64,000 nt of DNA from Tachypleus tridentatus (Eukaryota > Arthropoda > Merostomata > Xiphosura > Limulidae). The number at the start of each line of letters is the position of its first letter. Position 1 is the stretch's first letter. The notes beneath the pieces are model-generated. The model was not told the origin of the DNA. It did no database searches and was given only the letters and a program-made list of their open reading frames with translations. The stretch spans positions 153,137,592 to 153,201,591 of the forward strand of contig NC_134832.1 of the NCBI RefSeq assembly GCF_004210375.1. The letters are read 5' to 3'. Below are positions 49,601-58,600 of the stretch, in pieces. A program made the translations under genes and the position numbers.

Positions 49601-52600
49601 CTTAATGTGGGCCAGTGAGTTATCTATCATTCCTTATTTGGGGGTTCTTGAACAAAAGGACAAATATTTCAACAGCCTAATTCCATTTCATACACAGTCA
49701 TGTGAGCTTCAGTGAAGCTTTTCTGGAGTTGATAAACCAAGTCTGTTAGTCTTTATCTCCCACTTCCTTTGGCTCCCCTTTCTCTTTTAAGTGAGACATC
49801 TTCAGGCTAATATATTATTCCATCTCCTCTGTTAGATATTGAAGTTTATGCCACTAAGTTTGCAGATCAGATACTTTCAGGGGTAAGTATGGTTTGAACC
49901 CCTCTCAATGTGGAAGGCCATACTATGGCTTACTATGGGTCTGCATTTCCTTTTATGGACTTCCAGCAGTTTGATGCTGTTTTGCCTCTTTAGATCCCAA
50001 TCCTTCTGTAATTTTTTCCAGTCTCAATTTTCCCATATCTACCTGCTGTTATCCTCCCACCTCATTTCACTTCCTGCCTGAGACTCTTCATTGTTCTACT
50101 TAAGGGTTTTCAGTGGAAAATTGTGCCCTGCTTTTTTCATGTTTGTATGTTTAATCTCTTTTACCATTTCTTTACAAATGTGGCTCCTCTGTTGTTGAAA
50201 TCACTTGTGTTGTGATGATTATTTGTCCCACGTGCGTTTACTCCCATCTGTTTATGCATCTTGTACATTGCTTCATGACCCATTGAAGACTAGAGTACAG
50301 TCTGCACATTTGCATACCTTCCTTTCTCATTGGCTTCATATTTGTCTCAGTGCTCTCCTGAACCTGTTCCTGTGTTTTGTCCTATTTCTTCTTATACTTA
50401 ACCAGTACCTGCTATGTGCATTTCCTGTGTAAACCATCATTTCTTTAATTGACAGCTTTGCATGCTACCTTTTTCCTTCATTCTCAATTTCTTTTCAAGA
50501 GGTTTTATGGATATGTTGGCTGGTCAAAGTGGTTAAGTCTTTTCTCTTCCCCACTTAATATGTTGTTTCAGCCAGGCCCACCCTTCACCTGAGATCTATG
50601 GAACTTCTGGTTTGGAGTGTTTCTTCCTCTCCTTTTCCAACTGTACAAGAAGTTCTATCTCTCTTGGGGACATGAGCTTCTTTGAAGGTCCTTGTTCCCC
50701 CTTGGTTAAGCCTACAATTGACATCTTCAGTGGGCTTTACAAGATCAGTGAGACATCATTAGTGATCCCTATCCATCTTCCTCCTTCTATTTATGCAGAC
50801 TCTGTCTGGTGGTTGAGCAGAGACAAAAATCACAGTAGATATTCCTGTTTTTCCTCTTCATATCAGAGGTGCACTTCTTTATGATTACCTCTGTTTTGGG
50901 TTCGGATGCAAGAGACTTTGAGCCATTAGTCTATTAACAAATCATTTCTGTATATCAGTCTCTTGGAGCTGCTCATTATTGGTTCACTTTTTTCCTTTTG
51001 GAACAGGTAGGTTGTGATCCATTCTGACAGCAGTTCTCATACATCATTTGGTAAGAAGACAATTAGTCTATGTTTCTTTGTTTCCACATTTTGGACCTCC
51101 TATTATGGGCCAGTAGCCATTACACTTGTTTGTTGGTGTGTCATATACTGGATTTTCTGAATCTGGTTGTAGATTATTGATTTACCCCTTAAAAGATTTT
51201 CCCCACAGAGTGGTCCTTAAACCCATAGGTGTTTGTCTAGCTGTGTTCCCAAACTGGATACTATTTCCACACGCTTGAATTCCAAGCTTTGTGGGTTTTG
51301 ATCTCCAATTACACAAGTTGATTTGTAGCTATTGATGCCTTTGGTCAGAATTGAAGATACTTATCTCTCGCATCTGTCTTCTTCCTTGTGTCCTCTTGAT
51401 GACACCACTGTGTCCATTGCAGCCATAGTTTTAACTTTTCCACTTGCTTCTATTGACATCTTCTCTTCCCCTCTCACCCATCCTCATCAGACAACCTTAA
51501 CCAAGTATGATACATCCTTTAATTCCAACACTCCATCTTCACACATGGCTTTTGTCTGGTTCCTTGCCAGATTGGCTGGACATTCCTTGCATGTTTCTTC
51601 AATTATTTCCTATTCTATTCACCCTTTCTCTATGTCAGTTTAGCAGTGCAAGTCTTTTCATCATGGTTTTTCTCCATCCTGTTCTTCTCTTTTGCACATG
51701 ACATTCTTCCTTACTAGGCTTTTCGACAAGGGGCTTTTGGTAGCCACTTTGCTTGTTTTTTGCATGGCCTTATCAACCACTATCCATTTCACAAGATTTC
51801 ACCATGTCTTCCTTTCTCCAGTTCTCATCCTGCTGTTACCATCCCCCACATCCTACTGTTTTCCCTGATGGTAACCTCAGTATTGTTCTCAATGCCCTAA
51901 TTCTTCCTTCCTTTGAGCACATCATCCTGTTTCTTATAACATCTCTTTCTGGAGACCTTTTTCCTCCTCCTTTTGACAAATGAATGATGACGTTCAGATT
52001 TGTTTTCTCTTGGTACCTCTTGCACATTATATTATAGGACCTATATCATCATCAATCTGGGTATATCGTTTCTACCCCAAACATCAGCTGTACATAAGGA
52101 CAATTTTGTTGTCACTCCCTTTGATTTTTCACCTTTGTCATCATTCTGGTGGATCATCTGTTATCTTCTGTTTGGGCTGTGTGATGTTATGTGGCTTGCA
52201 CTTCTCCCTTTCATTTTTCTCATTTGTTTATTTATTTTAAACCATTCCTTTTCCATAATATTCCTCCTGTTTCCATTAAGGTTTGGATTCATCAGCTTAT
52301 TTGTTTGGCTTACTCTTCCTTTTCTCCCAATAATTTTCATATATTTCAAGTCTATAACTTCACCATGTTCCTTGCTGCCTGATTCTATCATCTATTAGAG
52401 GATACAGTTCAAGTTGGCATGTGGATTACTCTCCATACACGTATTTCACATTATTTTCATCATCTGGCCATTTACTCTTTACCTTCTGTCACCAGGTTGA
52501 GTTCCACAGTTTCTCTGTGAGTGGATAGGAATTTTTTTCTACTTTTCTTCTTGACAGGGGCCTTACATATGTGGATATGCTTGGTGGCAAGCTTTTCCTG

Positions 52601-55600
52601 ATTAGGCATACACCCACACTTAGACCCACACTGAGTACAACAAGTCAATAACACCCACCATTGAGATGGGGTGTTCCATAAGATCACTTGTAGGTTTCTC
52701 GTCATAGTGTTTTGCATCATAATTATGTTTGCCTAGGACCATACACTCATGGTCTTGCATGAGTAGAGCAGAAGGTGATTGCTGGCAATCTCTGCCACTC
52801 CTTTGACTGAATCAGAAATGGTCTGCTTTTCAAAATAGGGTTTTGCAATTTCCTGTTGCACTGTCTCTGGTGTTGCATTCCTCTGGACTCTCCAACTTAC
52901 TGCTCTTCCCTTTCTTCTAGTGAATAGGAGTCCTTACCCCCTACCAGGTTCTAGTCACTGGGGTTGTGAGGCTTCCTCTTAAGTGTGCTCAATTTCACAC
53001 AGTTTAGAGTAGGACAGTGCTGTTTTACCAGTGCAGATGGTGTATAGACACTCCTCCTATGATGGACCTGATGTATTGTTTTGGATGCCACCTGATTGTG
53101 CACTGGATGATTTCTACCAAAATGCAGTTCACCTGTCCTGCTATATACTCTCCTTTTTACTATTGCATGATTTTGGTACCCAGAGGAGCTACTCCTGTTG
53201 GTTGAAGCTGGATCAGCCACATAAGTCTTTGTATGAGAGTGGTCTAAGTGTACCCTCCTTCTATTGAGGTCTGGTTGATTCATTCTCATTGCCACTTTGT
53301 TCTGGACGAGAGTTGAACACCCACATTGCTGTTCACCTTGCTACTGTCATGTGGATGTTTGTTCCTACACAGAGACAATACTATTTTGTTAGAATTCATT
53401 ACTGCTTAAAATATTTACACTTAGTGGATAAGGTTTCATCTTCATTCATTGATCCTTAACGTACCTCTATTGTCTATGGTGATTAGCTCTGGTTAATAAC
53501 TACTTCATGTACATTTAGCAGATAGGGTTTAGACATATTGCTTTGCTTCATATAACTCAACCCTAATCAATGTTTACATGAGACTACTTAATCTTTAACA
53601 GATACTCTTTTGTAGCTAATGTTTAGTTTTCTTTTCTTACTTTATTTATGTCTTGATGATAATGTTCAACTTTGGTTCTGAGTCTATGCCCTTTCAAACG
53701 TGTTCATAACATGTTGTGTTATGAGCTGTCTTCTCTACAGGACTGTGTCCTGCCCATGGATTTGTTCCTCACTTACTCACCTTCCTTTATTCTGCTTACT
53801 TATAGTTCCTTGTTTTGTTGTCTTGCTACCCCTTCTTTACTAACTTCCAATTTTTTTCTATTTTGTTTCCAGTACTTCATCTACACTAATGACTGTCTTT
53901 GCCCCTAATGTGATCTGTCCTATTGTATTTACTGTTCATATCCTTCCTTTCATCTCCTCCTTCAGGTCACCCCTTAAGAGGTCCATTGGTAGCACCACAG
54001 TCTTCCCAAACGTTTTTTAATTACTTCAAATCCTCAAGTCTCAGCTCTGTCTTTCCTTTTTTGTATCTGATCCACCCTCACACACTGTTCTTTCCTTGAC
54101 TATGACATTTTTTTATCATTGTGTGTGAGGTTGTCCAGCCCACCTCCATGATCATGTAGTTATTCCTTTGTACCACTCCTGTCATCCATTTTCTTCTTTG
54201 TATTATTGTGTTGGATGTACTTATCACCTTTGTCACCATTTCCCTCTAATTTCATTATATTGTCATTTATCCTTTCTATTTCACAGTATAATTCTGTGAT
54301 TTTTTTGTCCTTTTTATCTTGAATTTTTGGCTAACATTTTTTTCCAACTTTCTTGCTGTAACAGTTTTTTTTCCTGTCCTCATTCCTTCCTTCCTTATCC
54401 TCTGCCCCTCCCTACTTCTTCCTGTTTGGATTATTATTGTGGTTCTCATTGTTCTTACCTGGATCCTTGTTGAATTACTAGCTAATGTTTCTACTCTACC
54501 TGGAAACATCAGCTCTATTCTTCTTTTCCATTGACAGCTGTTGTACATGTTTATGCTCCTGTTACTTCTTGTTCTCTGATCACTACTCTTACCTTCTCCT
54601 TTGTCCCTTCTGGGCCACTCAGTGTATTGTCAAACAATTCCTCCTTATGGTTCTTTTCATTATCCTTTCATAATTGAGACACCTCCTCTACCTGGGACCT
54701 CTTTCCTTACCCTATCTGCCAACTCATACATCTTGTATATGCCCTCTGATGGTGGATGTTTGTATGCTTTCTTGAATCTACATTCCACCTTTTCCCCTTT
54801 TCTCCAGGCTGGTATGTCTGACTACCACACTGTTATTTGTCTCACATTAAAATACCTCAACCATCTGGTTGTTTGTTTTCCAGTAATTTAAAGGTTTTCA
54901 CCAATGGCCATTCTTCAATTCACACTGCACCTGTTATGGGCATGTGTTTTCATTTACTTCACCATCCTTCTATTTTTGGTTCCCACTGGATTGCAAGTGG
55001 TGCCTCACAGGGTATACTTACCATAAATTCTTCATATGGCTAGGATAATGGAAAATGCTCAGATCACGTGCCCTGGTGCAATCAGTGGCTAATGTAAGAG
55101 GGGATGTTCCCACAAACCACTGGAGTTCTGCTGGTGGTAATACTGTAATACCTTCACTTGTTCAGTATAGACCATATCTGTTACATGGACCATCCTGGAA
55201 AAAGCCAGAACTGGAGTTTTACATCTGCCCACTACTTGCTGGCTTTTAAAAATGGGGTTTTACAGTTGCCCATTGTACCCAGCAGGTACCTGATAATTAT
55301 CTGGACACATTCTTTAGGTTTCCCCCATGCGAGTTCCCCCTCCCTCTTTGAGCGGAACACAGGAGACCCTTGTTACTTGGCTGCTTTCAATCACTGTAAT
55401 GGTGGACTGTGGAAAATCCTCACCGATTGGGACGTAAATACTGGGGATGGAACAAGGGTCCCTCTGCAGTGAGTGGTGGGGCAGGGTTGTTTTCTGAATG
55501 TGGTGTGGGTTGCCTGATTTCATATAGGTACATCAGAATAGGGTTGTTTTCTGAGTGTGGTGTGGGTTGCCTGATTTCATATAGGTACATCAGAATAGGG

Positions 55601-58600
55601 TTGTTTTCTGAGTGTGGTGTGGGTTGCCTGATTTCATATAGGTACATCAGAATAGGGTTGTTTTCTGAGTGTAGTGTGGGTTGCCTGATTTCATGTAGGT
55701 ACATCAGAATGTCTAAGTGTAATGTGGAGAGATCACTATATCACACTTACAAATCTCTCAGACTTCCTACTCCCATAGTGGCCTGAATCTACTGTATCTG
55801 ATGGCAAAGTAGATGATGATATTTCATATTCAAGTGCAATGTATCACTTGCATCCCTACTCTTACAGCAGGCAAGGGGCCCATAGTATCTGATGGTTGAG
55901 TTGTGGTTATATAAGTATCCACAATAATTACATTAATAAAATAGTATGTCTACATGTGTTATTCCACAGCTTACAAAGAACCACAAGTTTCCAACAATAG
56001 AGGAGCTGTGCATGCATATGTATCACAAGTGCCATTCTCCCACAGCTAGTGTTGGTCTGTCGAGATTGATGGTTGAGGAGTTAAACATCCACAGTACAAT
56101 CTGAATGACCCCAACTCTGCTACTCATATTGGCCTTCTGACACTTTATATGTGAGTATTTGGACAGTCACATACCTCTTCCACCCATCCTTGTTTACAAC
56201 ATGGAGGTGTTACACCTCTTTTAATCCTACTCATAGGCAGAGATTATGAGATGAGATTTTCCATTGGTTTCTTGATGACAAGAAACCCACTTGAAATAAA
56301 AATGTATCTCAGAACAGCTGGTATGGGTATTAACTTTTATTGATTAGCAGAGAACAACATTTTGACCTGCCAAGGTCATCTTCAGGTTAAAAAGGAGAGT
56401 ATGCAATTTACCATTGCTGGACACGTCTTAGAGACGAGAGTATAAACAGGTACAGGATTGTAGAGGGTGTTGCAGTTGGATGTTAGGTTATTAATTAATA
56501 TAGGTATAACGGTGTTCTTTTATATTGGTTTAATTTTGGCTTTAGTTGCTGTATAAGTAGGACTTCTTTGATTTTGCATTTGTTTATATTTGTTTCCTCA
56601 CTTAGTATCTAGGTGTTTTCTATGATTATGTTGCGTATACTTGAGTTGCTGTGTTAAAAAGGTGTGAAGGTGTTTTTTGTGTTCTTTGAATCTGATTTCC
56701 ATTTCTCTACTTGTTTCTCCAATATAGAAATTGTAGCAGTTGTTGCATTGTAATTTATGAATTATATTAGTGTTGAGTTTGTCAGTGTAGATTTTACATT
56801 GCATGGATTTTAGTTTTGTACCTTGTTTATGAATAAATTTGATGTTTATTGGAATGTTGTGTTTTGTTAAGTTTTTTTCCAAATGTTAGTTATTTTTCAC
56901 TGATGTCGGGAATGTAAGGTATGCAGCGGTATAAGGTTTCACAGTTTGTTGTATCTTTGGATTTATTGTTCTTCGTTTGTTGTTGGTCTAGGTGTATGTG
57001 CATATAATTTTTTTCCAAGGCTTTTTAGAAAATTTGTTGATGAAGTATTGTTTTACCAGTCCTAGCCAACATTTTTATGACACAGATTGAATCTTAAGCG
57101 ATTAATTCAGCCTTACACCCACCACTATACTGATACAGGTATGTTGACGATACAATTGCTGGATTCATATCTACAGAACACACACTTAGTTTTTTTTCAA
57201 TTCCGTTAACTCGATACACCCCAACATTAAGTTCATCTGTGAACAGGTAAAAACTAACCAAATAGCATTTCTTAACCTCAAGATCACTAGAACTGATACA
57301 CAATTCAAAACAGAAATCCACAGAAAAATCACCCATACTGAATTAAAAATTCCCTGGGATTTGGCATATAATTCAAAACAAAAACTAAACATATTAAGAA
57401 ATCAAATAAACACACCCACAAAACTATGCTCATCCGATAAAATTAACAATGAATCAAACACTTCATCAACACCAACAGATTTCCTCAAAAAACCGTGGAA
57501 AAAATTATATGCACACAACTAGACCAACAACAATAAATACCAAGATACAACAATCTACAAAACCTTACACTGCTGCATACCATATGTTCTCACCATCAGC
57601 GAAAATATAACCAATATTTGGAAAAAACTTAAAACACAACCTTCCAGTAAACACCAAATTTATTCAAAAACCAGGTACAAAATTGAAGTCCATACTATGT
57701 AAAAACTACACTGACAAACACCAACATAATTCATAAAATACAATGTAACAACTGCTATGATTTCTATTTTGGAGAAACAAGTAGAAAAAAGGAAATGAGA
57801 TTTAAAGAACACCTTCAGAACTTTTTAACACAGCAACTGAAATAAATGCAACATAACCATAGAAAATGCCTAGATACTAAGTGAGGAAACAAATATAAAT
57901 AAATGCAAAATCAAAGAAGTCCTACTTATACAACAACTAAAAGCAAAATTAAACAAATATAAAGTAACAACTTTATACTTATATCAATTAATAACCTAAC
58001 TTCTAACTGCAGTGCTCCCTACATTCCTGTACCCATTTATACTCTCTTCCCTAAGACGTGTCTGGCAGTGGTCAGTTGGAAACTCTCTTTGTTAACCTGA
58101 AGATGATCTAGGAAGGTTGAAATGTTGTTCTTTGCTTATCAATAAAAGTGTTAATACCAATACCAGCTATTCTGAGATACATTTCCCATTTGTTTGCTGC
58201 TATGGAGCATCTGCCATAAGATATCACACACCATGGGTTTCCTCTCTGAATGAGCTCATCTAGGTAGCATCTGCACCAGTCCCTCCATATTGAAATCATG
58301 GGGGTTAATGACTTTCTGCATATGGAGGTGAGTGATCTTATTGGAAGTTAATATTTTTTTTAATTCTAGTTGTATTTCCAACAGATAACACTGTGAAACA
58401 AAATTTTTTACTTTTTCTTGTTCCTGGACAGAAAGTGTTATTTTCCAATTGCTTATGCCTAAAGTAAATGGAAAAGACCTATTTTTCTCTTCAAACTTTG
58501 CTTTTGTGACCTGGGCAATGAAACTTACAAATTTACCCATTTTCTATAACATTCCAGGTAAATTCAGTGCTGAGTAGCTGATAGAGAAATTTCTCAAACT

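Larger units (their letters stand above)
49025..52760 (+). mobile_element. DIRS-like retrotransposon (RT, RNase H, tyrosine recombinase), decayed
   Basis: The left end (49025 to about 49210) is the reverse complement of the end repeats at 40290 and 42160. After about 700 bases of unassigned sequence come RT remnants (50030-50440), RNase H remnants (50560-51350) and a tyrosine recombinase C-terminus (51850-52500), all plus strand. RT plus RNase H plus tyrosine recombinase, with inverted rather than direct end repeats, is the DIRS pattern. The right boundary is not seen. Confidence 0.72.

Noticed and set aside
52000-52398. 132-codon hydrophobic plus-strand frame that looks like a membrane protein
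   Set aside because: Pyrimidine bias yields Leu/Phe/Ser-rich text. Another frame in the same stretch matches a tyrosine recombinase.
54700-54890. Possible AP-endonuclease end (SDYHTVICL)
   Set aside because: Only one short motif, no upstream catalytic blocks found.
55409-55786. 125-codon plus-strand frame (and 94-codon minus frame) with repeated peptides
   Set aside because: By-product of the 57-bp tandem array.
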